From contig OZ034968.1 of assembly GCA_964030785.1 (NCBI GenBank), positions 60,848,399 through 60,912,398 of the forward strand: 64,000 bases of DNA, in the 5' to 3' direction. This stretch comes from Siderastrea siderea (taxonomy: Eukaryota > Cnidaria > Anthozoa > Scleractinia > Rhizangiidae). Under the pieces are notes generated by a model, which searched no databases, had not been told where the DNA came from, and saw only the letters and a program-made list of their open reading frames with translations. Position 1 is the first letter of the stretch; each line of letters opens with the position of its first letter. Both the position numbers and the translations under genes were made by a program. Below, piece after piece: positions 44,138 to 51,479 of the stretch.

Positions 44138-45163
44138 ATGTCGTTCTACGTGACGTTACCCAGTCATGCCAACCGACGTGAATTTCCCAACAACCAAGCC
44201 AATTCCTTCAAGATTCGTTTACCTCAACCGTTACAGCTCACGGGAGGTGGATGGCAAGTGGGGTTGAGTGCCATTTCCTTACCGGATGCTCGCGTCAATT
44301 TGTATGAGTTGGTGAAGAAAAATGGGTACGTCATGGGGGTGTCCTGGGGCCAAACCTATCCCAAACGGGGTGGAAAAGACGGGGAAATGACCTCGCGAGT
44401 AGACACCGCGCGAAGCATCATCAATGACGTGAAAGATTTGGATTGGGTGGTGGATGGCGTGAGTTTCATGAAAGCCACCATTGCTCACTTGGAACAACAA
44501 CGTATGGAAATGGCCATTCAAGGCGGCCGGTTTACCAATGATCAAGGCAAACACACCTACGTCAAGTTTCGTTGGGAAGGCGAGGATCTGCTCATCGACA
44601 ACACGAATATCTGCCATTGCGGCACCGACACGCCAGCTCTCAAGATGGGATGGTTACGTAAAATTGACAATGTGTTGATTTTGGGGCCAAACTTACAACA
44701 AGAATTCATGGGGGATCAAATCCCCAACATGACAAAACCCGCTGACAATGATTGGAATGATGTCACCGACGGTCAGGGGAACGCGGTCTTTTGGACGGTG
44801 CGTTCTATTTTACCGGATTATTTACAATTGAGTATGAGTTGTGGGTGGCGTTTCACCAACTTGAATGTGGCATTTCGGGCGGTGGTGGGTGAACCCACAC
44901 GATCGTTGCATGTGTACTCCGACGTGGCAGGCAGCACTGTGGTGGGCAATCGCGTGACTGATTTGTTACGTGAAATCCAGTACAAGCGAGAAGCACGCGG
45001 CAACCTGTACTTTGAACCGTTGCACATTCAATACATGTCTCTTCGTAACGAGGTGGTGGAAATGATTCACGTTCAAGTGGCTGAAACGATTGGTAGAGGA
45101 GGAGACTTGGTCAAGTTTGGTGAAGGTCATACCATTGTCACGTTACACTTCAAAAAGACATAA
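44138..45163 (+). CDS. Probable minor capsid (penton-like) paralogue 3
   Basis: A 341-residue tandem paralogue of the preceding gene, separated by 13 bp. It begins MSFYVTLPSHANRREFPNN, then GGWQVGLSAISLP. The C-terminal block HVYSDVAGSTVVGNRVTDL ... FGEGHTIVTLHF matches its neighbour closely, while the middle is divergent. The tandem arrangement implies local duplication followed by divergence, perhaps to occupy different capsid positions. Role inferred as for paralogue 2. Confidence 0.65.
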   Translation: MSFYVTLPSHANRREFPNNQANSFKIRLPQPLQLTGGGWQVGLSAISLPDARVNLYELVKKNGYVMGVSWGQTYPKRGGKDGEMTSRVDTARSIINDVKDLDWVVDGVSFMKATIAHLEQQRMEMAIQGGRFTNDQGKHTYVKFRWEGEDLLIDNTNICHCGTDTPALKMGWLRKIDNVLILGPNLQQEFMGDQIPNMTKPADNDWNDVTDGQGNAVFWTVRSILPDYLQLSMSCGWRFTNLNVAFRAVVGEPTRSLHVYSDVAGSTVVGNRVTDLLREIQYKREARGNLYFEPLHIQYMSLRNEVVEMIHVQVAETIGRGGDLVKFGEGHTIVTLHFKKT

Positions 45164-45198
45164 AAAGGGGGTGGCCAACGGAGTGTCCCAATCACAAG

Positions 45199-45390
45199 AT
45201 GCCCAAGACAAGAGTGCGTCGAACGAGACGAAGGAGAAGAAGGCAACGAGGGGGTTTATTCCCACTGGCCGCCCTTATTCCAGCCTTGATCGCTGGAGGG
45301 AAAGCCTTGGCGTTGGGTGCTGCGGGTGGTGCAGCGAGTTACAGGGCTAAAAAAGGGTTGGAAGCCGCTTTTCGGAAAAGAAGACGATGA
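45199..45390 (+). CDS. Small Arg-rich protein with RRQRGG motif (core-protein-like)
   Basis: A 63-residue protein with an Arg-rich head (RTRRRRRRQRGG), a hydrophobic Ala/Gly-rich stretch (~20-47) and a basic tail. The RQRGG-L junction resembles adenain cleavage sites, and the shape recalls adenovirus pX/mu or pVI-type minor proteins. Likely a virion DNA-condensing or membrane-active peptide processed by the protease at 47435. Role inferred. Confidence 0.6.
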   Translation: MPKTRVRRTRRRRRRQRGGLFPLAALIPALIAGGKALALGAAGGAASYRAKKGLEAAFRKRRR

Positions 45391-45395
45391 TGACG

Positions 45396-45405
45396 CTATA
45401 AAAAG
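45396..45405 (+). promoter_or_regulatory. TATA box before the core/MCP block
   Basis: CTATAAAAAG ~60 bp before the ATG at 45464, located between the first small Arg-rich gene and the block leading into the major capsid gene. Confidence 0.5.
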
Positions 45406-45463
45406 AGACGAGTCCTGTGACACAAACCAAACGTGATCTTTGGTAACGCGTGAAGACGACACA

Positions 45464-45799
45464 ATGCGTGGGGGAAGTTTGACACGATTTCGGACCGACG
45501 AGTGGTATGATCAACAGGGTCAAAGTGGACAAGGGTTGGTGACGGATCTCTTGCGTGGGGGGTTCCAAGGCCTTAAAAGCACGCGAAATCCTTTAAAACT
45601 GCCTAGTAATATCAAGAGAGGATTGGAAACAGGTTTGACACGAGGTATCAAACGCAAAGCCGAAGACGTCATTAAAAAAGAAATCACCAAACAAGCCAAG
45701 AAAGCCTTGAGTCATAAGAGCGTGAAAGACGCCGTGCGTGTGACCAGTGCTTTGTTTCCCAAACAAACCAAACGTGCACGTGATATTTTTGGAGTGTGA
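45464..45799 (+). CDS. Hypothetical basic virion protein
   Basis: 111 residues from the ATG at 45464 (MRGGSLTRFRTDEWYD). It contains LLRGGFQG, another GG junction of adenain type, then a Lys/Arg-rich helical half (IKRKAEDVIKKEITKQAKKAL). No family recognised; its position before the major capsid gene and its GG motifs suggest a minor capsid or core protein. Confidence 0.55.
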   Translation: MRGGSLTRFRTDEWYDQQGQSGQGLVTDLLRGGFQGLKSTRNPLKLPSNIKRGLETGLTRGIKRKAEDVIKKEITKQAKKALSHKSVKDAVRVTSALFPKQTKRARDIFGV

Positions 45800-45801
45800 A
45801 C

Positions 45802-46029
45802 ATGGATCCCGTGCCTTCACGACCTCGACAGATTCGTAGTGATCGAGGGTTGTCTCAATGGGGAGGACTGTATCCGTTTTGGAAACTCATGCGACGACAA
45901 CGTGGTGGATGGTTAAGTCCCGAGGTGATGAGAGTCCCCGGGTTTGATTTGAGACAACGTTTAGCACGACGACGCTATAAAAACCCCTCACGACGACGAC
46001 GGGGTACCACTCGACGCCGACGACGTTAA
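45802..46029 (+). CDS. Arg-rich core-like protein with RRQRGG motif
   Basis: 75 residues from the ATG at 45802. It has a hydrophobic/Trp-containing centre (LSQWGGLYPFWKLMRRQRGGW) and an extreme Arg-rich tail (PSRRRRGTTRRRRR) like a protamine. Two GG junctions are visible. Probably packages DNA in the capsid; inferred. Ends 2 bp before the major capsid ATG. Confidence 0.55.
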   Translation: MDPVPSRPRQIRSDRGLSQWGGLYPFWKLMRRQRGGWLSPEVMRVPGFDLRQRLARRRYKNPSRRRRGTTRRRRR

Positions 46030-46031
46030 AC

Positions 46032-47432
46032 ATGCCTGACGTGAGTACGCAAACCGCCCCGGCTCACGAGCGTTCCGAAGGGACCGTCAACCCTGCATTA
46101 CGGATTTTCAAGGTGCCACCGACCGACATTAGCATCAATGCCTATCGCATGGTCACCATTCAACCCACCACCACGGGTATCAATCCCATGGAATTCATCA
46201 TTCCAGGGTTGGACGATTTTGTGGATTTGGGACGCAGTTACTTTACCATGGAATTGAGATTGCAAAAGAGTACGAACGATAACTTGGTGGCCAATCAGAA
46301 ATTGTGGCCCGTCAATAATTTGGCCCATTCCATCATCAAACAAATTGACTTGCAGTTGAATGGCACGTTGATCAGTCCACAATCCGACACTTATCATTAC
46401 AAAGCTTACCTTGAAACCTTGCTGAATTATGACCGAGAAGATGGCAAGACCGTGTTAGGACCCCAAGGATGGTACAATCAAGTGGATTTCCCACCCCAAT
46501 GGACCGCCACCAACACAGACTATGCCGGACCTGATGCTGCCTATACCGCTCTCAGTGCCAATCACAAAGGAGCCTTGGCCGCCATGGTAGCCGAAACCGC
46601 CAAGTATGCTGGAGGTGTGACCCACGGTCTGGTGTTTACCCCGCACTTGGAAGTGTTTCACACTGGCAAACTGTTGGTGCCTGGCATCGAAATCAAGATG
46701 AAATTTCATTTCAATGGCCCCAGCCTGTTTTTCAATGGAGTGGCTCTAGCTGGCCGATTGATGGAAGGGGATGTGAAACTACGGTTTCATCTCTGCCAAC
46801 TGCGTTTGAATGACGCCATCTACCAGAGTTTATCTAGCAAAAGACACAATGAAGGAGAAGTGGCGGCTTACCCGACCGTCCGCAGTGAAATCCGGACCTT
46901 CAGCATGCAAAACAACCTTGTCCGCTTTGATATCCCGAACCTGTTTCAAAACAGAATACCTGACCAATTGATTGTGGGGTTACTGGACAGCCGTGCCTTC
47001 AATGGAGATGTGACCCGAGATCCTTTCTGTTTCCAGAAATTTGGTCTGACGTCCATTAAACAGATTGTCAAAGGAGAAGAGTACCCTTATGAAACCCTAC
47101 AGTTAGTGCACAACAATGGCACCCGAGATAATCTAGGCTACTTCCGTTTTCTGCAAGCCAGTGGTGCTTGGTGTAAAAAGAAAGGCAACATGGTAGAACT
47201 GCTGGATTGGGGCCAAGCTAAAAATTGTACCTTGTACATGTTTGACAATGTGGCCAATGGATGTGCTGACAGTCAAAACCTCAACCCCAAGCAAACAGGC
47301 GATTTACAACTGGTCTTGGAATTTGGAGCCGCACCCGGTGTCAATATAACCGTGCTCGTGTATGGAGAATTTGAGAACTTGCTGGAGATTGACAGGAACG
47401 GAGCCGTGTTGTATAACATTTACCAACACTAA
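46032..47432 (+). CDS. Probable major capsid protein (double jelly-roll)
   Basis: A 466-residue protein rich in beta-strand patterns. Landmarks: NPALRIFKVPPTDIS near the N terminus, IPGLDDFVDLGRSYFTMELRLQ, NNLAHSIIKQIDLQLNG, TYHYKAYLETLLNYDR, and a second domain beginning around FDIPNLFQNRIPDQLIVGLL. Proteins of this family are the largest conserved structural gene of animal Polintons and adintoviruses, located beside the protease gene as here; the double jelly-roll assignment follows from that, not from a structure prediction I could run. The frame is complete. Confidence 0.75.
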   Translation: MPDVSTQTAPAHERSEGTVNPALRIFKVPPTDISINAYRMVTIQPTTTGINPMEFIIPGLDDFVDLGRSYFTMELRLQKSTNDNLVANQKLWPVNNLAHSIIKQIDLQLNGTLISPQSDTYHYKAYLETLLNYDREDGKTVLGPQGWYNQVDFPPQWTATNTDYAGPDAAYTALSANHKGALAAMVAETAKYAGGVTHGLVFTPHLEVFHTGKLLVPGIEIKMKFHFNGPSLFFNGVALAGRLMEGDVKLRFHLCQLRLNDAIYQSLSSKRHNEGEVAAYPTVRSEIRTFSMQNNLVRFDIPNLFQNRIPDQLIVGLLDSRAFNGDVTRDPFCFQKFGLTSIKQIVKGEEYPYETLQLVHNNGTRDNLGYFRFLQASGAWCKKKGNMVELLDWGQAKNCTLYMFDNVANGCADSQNLNPKQTGDLQLVLEFGAAPGVNITVLVYGEFENLLEIDRNGAVLYNIYQH

Positions 47433-47434
47433 AG

Positions 47435-47974
47435 ATGGAACATGTGGCCTTGAATAATGTGCAATTGGATTATTTAGCCCGAGACGACCCGCAATTGAAA
47501 CCGGTCTTTTATGGGACAGTGGCCTGTGATCGTTTACCCAAGACTCCTGTCAAGACTTCCCCTCAAGGGTACATTGTGAATACCGACCCACACGATCAAC
47601 CGGGACAACACTGGTTAGCGGTGTGGACGGATGGAAAGGTGTGTGAAGTCCTGGACAGTTATGCTTTGCCCATGGACACGTACGTGCAAGCTACCCCGTT
47701 ACGAGATTGGATTGTCAACCATTGGAAGTATGTGGTGACCAATGGCAAGTCCCTCCAAGCCATTTCAAGCAAGAGTTGTGGTGATTACGCCTTGTTGTAC
47801 TTGAAAGCCAAAGCCCGTGGACGGACCTTGCAAGATTTTTTAAATGAGTTTTCGGATTATGATTATGTCAGGAATGACCATCAAGCGGGTCAACGCCTTC
47901 AACAATTGATTGTAGGTCAAGAAGCCAGATGGTATCAACTTTGTTGTCATCCGTATCATCAATGTAATGCTTAA
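47435..47974 (+). CDS. Adenain-like cysteine protease (maturation protease)
   Basis: A 179-residue Ulp1/adenain-type peptidase. The catalytic residues are readable: His59 in GQHWLAVW, Asp74 in EVLDSY, Gln109 and Cys115 in SKSCGDYALLYL. The family matures capsid and core proteins at (small)xGG-type sites, which fits the RRQRGG motifs in the small neighbouring genes. It follows the major capsid gene by 2 bp. An AATAAA overlaps the stop (47974-47979), suggesting the transcript ends here, before the tRNA-like gene. Confidence 0.92.
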   Translation: MEHVALNNVQLDYLARDDPQLKPVFYGTVACDRLPKTPVKTSPQGYIVNTDPHDQPGQHWLAVWTDGKVCEVLDSYALPMDTYVQATPLRDWIVNHWKYVVTNGKSLQAISSKSCGDYALLYLKAKARGRTLQDFLNEFSDYDYVRNDHQAGQRLQQLIVGQEARWYQLCCHPYHQCNA

Positions 47975-48004
47975 ATAAAAAAGTTCGTTGGAAAAAAAGG
48001 TGTC

Positions 48005-48086
48005 GGAGTCGTAGCTCAGTTGGTAGAGCCTTTGGACTTGATCCAAGATAGCGATTGGGTCGTGGGTTCGAGTCCCACCGATTCCA
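48005..48086 (+). tRNA. tRNA-like gene (anticodon arm atypical)
   Basis: An 82-nt cloverleaf. The acceptor GGAGTCG pairs with CGATTCC (one G-U), with discriminator A. The D arm is GCTC/GAGC and the T arm GTGGG-TTCGAGT-CCCAC. The internal Pol III promoters are perfect: A box TAGCTCAGTTGG and B box GGTTCGAGTCC. The anticodon stem TTTGG/CCAAG encloses ACTTGAT, placing UUG (Gln) at 34-36 but with C instead of U at 33. The variable region (~14 nt) is long, as in class II tRNAs. Nine T at 48100-48108 form a Pol III terminator. It may be functional, a suppressor-like variant or a tRNA-derived RNA. Confidence 0.8.
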
Positions 48087-48099
48087 ATAAAAAGGTGCC

Positions 48100-48108
48100 T
48101 TTTTTTTT
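48100..48108 (+). terminator. Pol III T-run terminator after tRNA-like gene
   Basis: Nine consecutive T residues 14 nt after the discriminator base, sufficient for RNA polymerase III termination. Confidence 0.75.
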
Positions 48109-48126
48109 TAACTGGGTAGTATCATC

Positions 48127-48780
48127 ATGCAAACGGGGAAACCGTTTCGTTTTCATACCCCCTCCAGTATTTTGGTGGTGGGTCCTTCGGGATGTGGTAA
48201 AACCGTCTTTACGGAAAAACTCTTGGTAGACAACCCAGAGTTGTTTGAAACCCCACCGACCGAACGACATTATTGTTATGGGGCCTGGCAAGATCGATTT
48301 AGAGGCATGCAAGATGAAGGGGTGGTGTTTCACGAAGGCATTCCCGATCATAACGCGTTGGTCCAATGGTTTCCTGAAGGACATGGGGTCCTGGTCTTGG
48401 ATGATTTAATGGATGAAGGGAGTCACGATAAACGCGTGTTGGATTTATTCACCAAACATTCGCATCATCAAGGGGTGACCGTGTTGTACTTGTGCCAAGA
48501 CATGTTTCCCGTGGGTCGATATGCTAAAAGTATTTCCCGCAATGCCCATTACATTGTGGCGTTCAAGAACCCCCGAGATCAATTAGGGGTACGCAATGTC
48601 ATGCTTCAATCGTTTCCTACCACTTGGAAAGACACGTTGGAGACGTTTCATCAGGCCACGACACGACCGTATGGGTATTTGGTCTTGGATTTACACCCCG
48701 CCTCCTCCGATCAACAACGTGTGTTGAGTCACCTGTTAAAAGACGAAGGATGGACTCGCACCTATCAAAAGCTACTATAA
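48127..48780 (+). CDS. A32/FtsK-HerA-type genome packaging ATPase
   Basis: A 217-residue P-loop ATPase that pumps DNA into the capsid. Walker A GPSGCGKT (19-26), Walker B VLVLDDLMDE (Asp91/92), and a downstream VTVLYLCQDMFP block typical of the A32 group. Intact. The ATG at 48127 lies 19 bp after the Pol III terminator, so the tRNA-like gene occupies what would be its promoter. Confidence 0.93.
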   Translation: MQTGKPFRFHTPSSILVVGPSGCGKTVFTEKLLVDNPELFETPPTERHYCYGAWQDRFRGMQDEGVVFHEGIPDHNALVQWFPEGHGVLVLDDLMDEGSHDKRVLDLFTKHSHHQGVTVLYLCQDMFPVGRYAKSISRNAHYIVAFKNPRDQLGVRNVMLQSFPTTWKDTLETFHQATTRPYGYLVLDLHPASSDQQRVLSHLLKDEGWTRTYQKLL

Positions 48781-48813
48781 AGGCACCATTTGAACAGGAA
48801 AAAGAGAGCGACC

Positions 48814-48969
48814 ATGGCAGATGATGACCGTCAACCTCCGCAATCGTACGATACCGTGGCCCCTGCGGGGGGTGGGGCGTCCAGCAGCAATCAAATGTCC
48901 ATAAGCGCCTTCCAAGATTGGTATTTGTCGGGAGACCAAGGTCTTCTCGACGTCCTGCCTCCAATCTAG
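48814..48969 (+). CDS. Small ORF after ATPase, probably truncated
   Basis: A 51-residue frame (MADDDRQPPQSYD...) preceded by TATAAAGG at 48775-48782. It has an acidic/Pro-rich start and then FQDWYLSGDQG. In another frame the next ~240 bp encode a Ser/Pro-rich then coiled-coil segment up to 49187, interrupted by a TGA. The two probably derive from one longer gene. No family recognised. Confidence 0.45.
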   Translation: MADDDRQPPQSYDTVAPAGGGASSSNQMSISAFQDWYLSGDQGLLDVLPPI

Positions 48970-49049
48970 CCACCCCTTGAGGATCTTGGACGTCTGGGAG
49001 TCCACCCCCTCGTACCTTGCGTCAAGCAGATTTACAACGACGTTTACGG

Positions 49050-49187
49050 ATGCTGTTACAAGATCAAGAACAATTAGCCCAAGGACGTGAAATTGCTAAT
49101 GTCACCATGACCAATAGCATTGTGACCAGTTATAAACAGGGAGGAGCACCCAGCGTACAAACGTCTTCGTCCCGTGTTTCGCCGTGA
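49050..49187 (+). pseudogene. Coiled-coil fragment upstream of 2TM gene
   Basis: 46 codons from the ATG at 49050. Gln/Leu-rich LLQDQEQLAQGREIANVTMTN suggests a coiled coil. The same frame is open upstream to a TGA at ~48977. Probably the C-terminal half of the gene that starts at 48814. Confidence 0.35.
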
Positions 49188-49189
49188 GG

Positions 49190-49849
49190 ATGAAAACCGT
49201 TGTGTCGTTATTGAATGGATCGAAACATCATGGTATTCCCTTCCCCCCGGAATTATTACAACGCATGGATTCCTTGTATGCCTTTTATCATCAACAATGG
49301 TGGTGTTATCGAAAAATGTTGAATCATTACAAGTGTATCAATGCCTTGTTCAATGGCATGGCGTTACTCCTGATGGCTGCAGGCATGATTGCTGGGCCCC
49401 TTTTGGAAAACAGTACGTTGGTAGCCTGTTTGGCGGCCGTGGGGACCGTGGTCAAAGGATGGAATGATTTTAAACAATACCGATTTAAAGTGACCATGAG
49501 TCGATTTGCGTTTACAACGTATGCCAAAGCCTTGACCGAATTGAAAACCCATGTGCGGGATGTTCCCTTGGAGGATCTGGAACGATTTTTAATCAAGATG
49601 CAAACCTTGGATGATACCATTGTGGATTTCACCCCTCCATTACCCAAACGATGTGTACAAGATTACCATGGTCATTTTGTGTACCAACCCTTGGAAGCCC
49701 TATGCTATGTGGACGGATGTCCTCGTCCCTTGAAACCCAAACACTATTGGATCAATAAAAAGCCCCTCCCTCCCAGTCCCACACTCTTAGAACCATGGCC
49801 GTCCAACGAAGACGACGCAGAAAAAGGAAACAAAGAGGAGGGGCTTTAA
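49190..49849 (+). CDS. Two-TM membrane protein, SLATT-like topology
   Basis: 219 residues from the ATG at 49190, three bases after the preceding stop. An amphipathic helix (~24-50, with YAFYHQQWWCYRK) precedes two hydrophobic segments (~51-70, ~75-92) separated by a short loop, then a long cytosolic-type helix (~95-122, FAFTTYAKALTELKTHVRD) and a Pro-rich tail. This order matches SLATT domains, the 2TM pore-type effectors found with SLOG and SMODS proteins in prokaryotic conflict systems. The element also encodes a SLOG protein (39433). The similarity is by topology and pattern only; a viroporin-like or capsid-membrane role is an alternative. Confidence 0.55.
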   Translation: MKTVVSLLNGSKHHGIPFPPELLQRMDSLYAFYHQQWWCYRKMLNHYKCINALFNGMALLLMAAGMIAGPLLENSTLVACLAAVGTVVKGWNDFKQYRFKVTMSRFAFTTYAKALTELKTHVRDVPLEDLERFLIKMQTLDDTIVDFTPPLPKRCVQDYHGHFVYQPLEALCYVDGCPRPLKPKHYWINKKPLPPSPTLLEPWPSNEDDAEKGNKEEGL

Positions 49850-50127
49850 TGCGTCGCAAACCCCGTTTGGTGGATAAAATAGCGCATGGCATGAGTATGT
49901 TTCTATCAGGCCCAGCGCCCGGGTTTGGACTCGCTTTAGGCAAATTAGGCGGTCAAGCCTTGAAAGGCATTACCGATAATGTACAACATTACCGACGACA
50001 ACGAGGTGGGGGTTGGTGGCAAGATTTGAAACGCAATACCCGTCAAGGCTATAAAGAGTCGCGAGACGTGATCAAACAAAACAAAGCCCTTCAACGTCTA
50101 TTGACGAATCGTCCATGGTATCCTTGA
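49795..50127 (+). CDS. Basic protein with two QRGG motifs
   Basis: A 110-residue protein overlapping the 2TM gene by 55 nt in another frame. Arg/Lys head (QRRRRRKRKQRGG), then a hydrophobic Gly-rich stretch (GFGLALGKLGGQALKG), then RRQRGGGWW and a basic tail. Two candidate adenain cleavage junctions separate a hydrophobic peptide, as in adenovirus pVI/pX-type precursors. Role inferred. Confidence 0.6.
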   Translation: MAVQRRRRRKRKQRGGALMRRKPRLVDKIAHGMSMFLSGPAPGFGLALGKLGGQALKGITDNVQHYRRQRGGGWWQDLKRNTRQGYKESRDVIKQNKALQRLLTNRPWYP

Positions 50128-50285
50128 GGAGAAGAAGACGACGACGTCGTCGTCGTCAACGAGGCGGTTTTTTAAATCTATTGGTCCCCGCCATGGTAGG
50201 ATTAGGGAAAGCCGTGGCCTTGGAAACGGATAAACGTATAAAACGCACGATTCAAAAAGCCAACCAACGGTATCGTCACCGATAA
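50115..50285 (+). CDS. Very small Arg-rich protein with RRQRGG motif
   Basis: 56 residues from the ATG at 50115, overlapping the previous gene by 13 nt. Ten consecutive Arg, then QRGGFLNLLVPAMVG and a basic tail. It is the same plan as the protein at 45199 (Arg head, GG junction, hydrophobic middle, basic end), so the two may be duplicates. Likely a packaged, protease-processed core peptide. Confidence 0.6.
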   Translation: MVSLRRRRRRRRRRQRGGFLNLLVPAMVGLGKAVALETDKRIKRTIQKANQRYRHR

Positions 50286-50288
50286 AGG

Positions 50289-50615
50289 ATGCAACGTCTT
50301 CGACGTCAATTACCGTTTTTACGGTCCATGTTACAAGAAGCCAATGGTTTGAAACGTCAAGAGTTGTTACAACATGCCAATGCCGATCAAATCAATGCTG
50401 TGAGTGAATTGGTCTTGAACTTCTTAAAAAACAAGATTCCCGTCACCCCACCCATCCTAGCTAAACTTCAACCCTATAAAAAGGTGCTACGTGATTTGGG
50501 ACGTCGTCAACATTCCGTCAAAAAACGTCGTCAGTGGTTGGTCCAACAAAAAGGACGCGGATTGTTTCAAGGACTTCACGAGGTGTTATGTCAATGTGCT
50601 CGACCGACCCGTTAA
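50289..50615 (+). CDS. Conserved Polinton protein, small basic helical
   Basis: A 108-residue helical, basic protein. The pattern (LQHANADQINAVSELVLNFLKNKIPV ... KKVLRDLGRRQHSVKKRRQWLVQQKG) is one I recall as recurrent in invertebrate Polintons, usually ending in a KGG-type junction; here it ends QQKGRGLFQG. Function unknown, possibly a virion protein. It overlaps the next ORF by 28 nt. Confidence 0.6.
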   Translation: MQRLRRQLPFLRSMLQEANGLKRQELLQHANADQINAVSELVLNFLKNKIPVTPPILAKLQPYKKVLRDLGRRQHSVKKRRQWLVQQKGRGLFQGLHEVLCQCARPTR

Positions 50616-50830
50616 CCCTGGCCACGTGGATCACTCTATTACAAGAGGCCAATCGGGCCACCGACAAGTGGAAAGACGAGTGTTCTTATTGGAAGCATAA
50701 ATATCACCTGTTGTAACGAGAGTACCAACACATCTTAAAGGCCCGTCTTTGTGAGAGCTGTCGTGTTGTGGAAGACGGGGAACTTTGTCCCGACTGTAGT
50801 CAACCACCACCATGGACGAGGTCTACATGA
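50588..50830 (+). pseudogene. Small zinc-ribbon protein with in-frame TAA
   Basis: From the ATG at 50588 the frame reads 42 codons (Trp-rich, WITLLQEANRATDKWKDECSYW) to a TAA at 50714-50716, then stays open for 37 more codons with CESC and CPDC, a compact zinc ribbon, to 50830. One nonsense codon therefore separates two halves that look like one gene. It overlaps both neighbours (28 and 19 nt). Confidence 0.55.
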
Positions 50831-51474
50831 TTCCCCAAAAGGACTTGGAACAACTCATTCAATATTACAAAGGAGAACTAACCGAAAATGCTTTGTTGAA
50901 CAAAGCCGCGACGCTCGCCGCCAAAAAACATGTGTTGTTAGCCAATCCCCAATTGCCTCCAGCCCTGGTCAATGCTCAAACTAAACCGTTGAGTCAAGAA
51001 TTAATCAAGTTAACCAAACGCATTCGTCAATTTCCCGGAGGCGTGGGAGTGGGTGCACCGGGTGGCCCACCAGGCGAAGAAGGTGAGGAAGAAGACGGGG
51101 ATTTGGTAACGGGACCCGTGGAACAATGGTTGAGGCGCATGATAAAAGGCAGCCCGTCGACCCCCAAACCACCCATTACCCCTGCAACCAAGAAAGGGAA
51201 AGGAGTGGCCACCACCAGTAAAATTCCCATTCTCAAGAAAGGGAGCCCTTCTACCAGTCGAGGAGACATCCGGTCGCGTTTAGAAGCCATTCGAGAACAG
51301 CGCAAGACCTTGGAAAAAAAGATAGCCGAGAGTCCTTGGGGCAAAGGCAAAGGTAAAGGCAAAGGCAAAGCACCCGCCCGAGAAGTGGAACGATTGAAAC
51401 CCTTACCTGGTTGGGAAGATTGGGCCCAAGGTAAAAAGTTACGACGTCGATTGGATTACGACGACAGTGACTAA
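50812..51474 (+). CDS. Conserved Polinton protein of unknown function
   Basis: A 220-residue protein. The N-terminal block (DEVYMIPQKDLEQLIQYYKG, LTENALLNKAATLAAKKHV) is one I associate with invertebrate Polintons; after ~75 residues it becomes Gly/Pro/Glu-rich and then Lys-rich with a GKGKGKGKGK tract and a coiled coil (~150-175). The tail is acidic (DYDDSD). Probably a structural or scaffold-like protein; no enzyme motif. Confidence 0.6.
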   Translation: MDEVYMIPQKDLEQLIQYYKGELTENALLNKAATLAAKKHVLLANPQLPPALVNAQTKPLSQELIKLTKRIRQFPGGVGVGAPGGPPGEEGEEEDGDLVTGPVEQWLRRMIKGSPSTPKPPITPATKKGKGVATTSKIPILKKGSPSTSRGDIRSRLEAIREQRKTLEKKIAESPWGKGKGKGKGKAPAREVERLKPLPGWEDWAQGKKLRRRLDYDDSD

Positions 51475-51479
51475 AAAAG

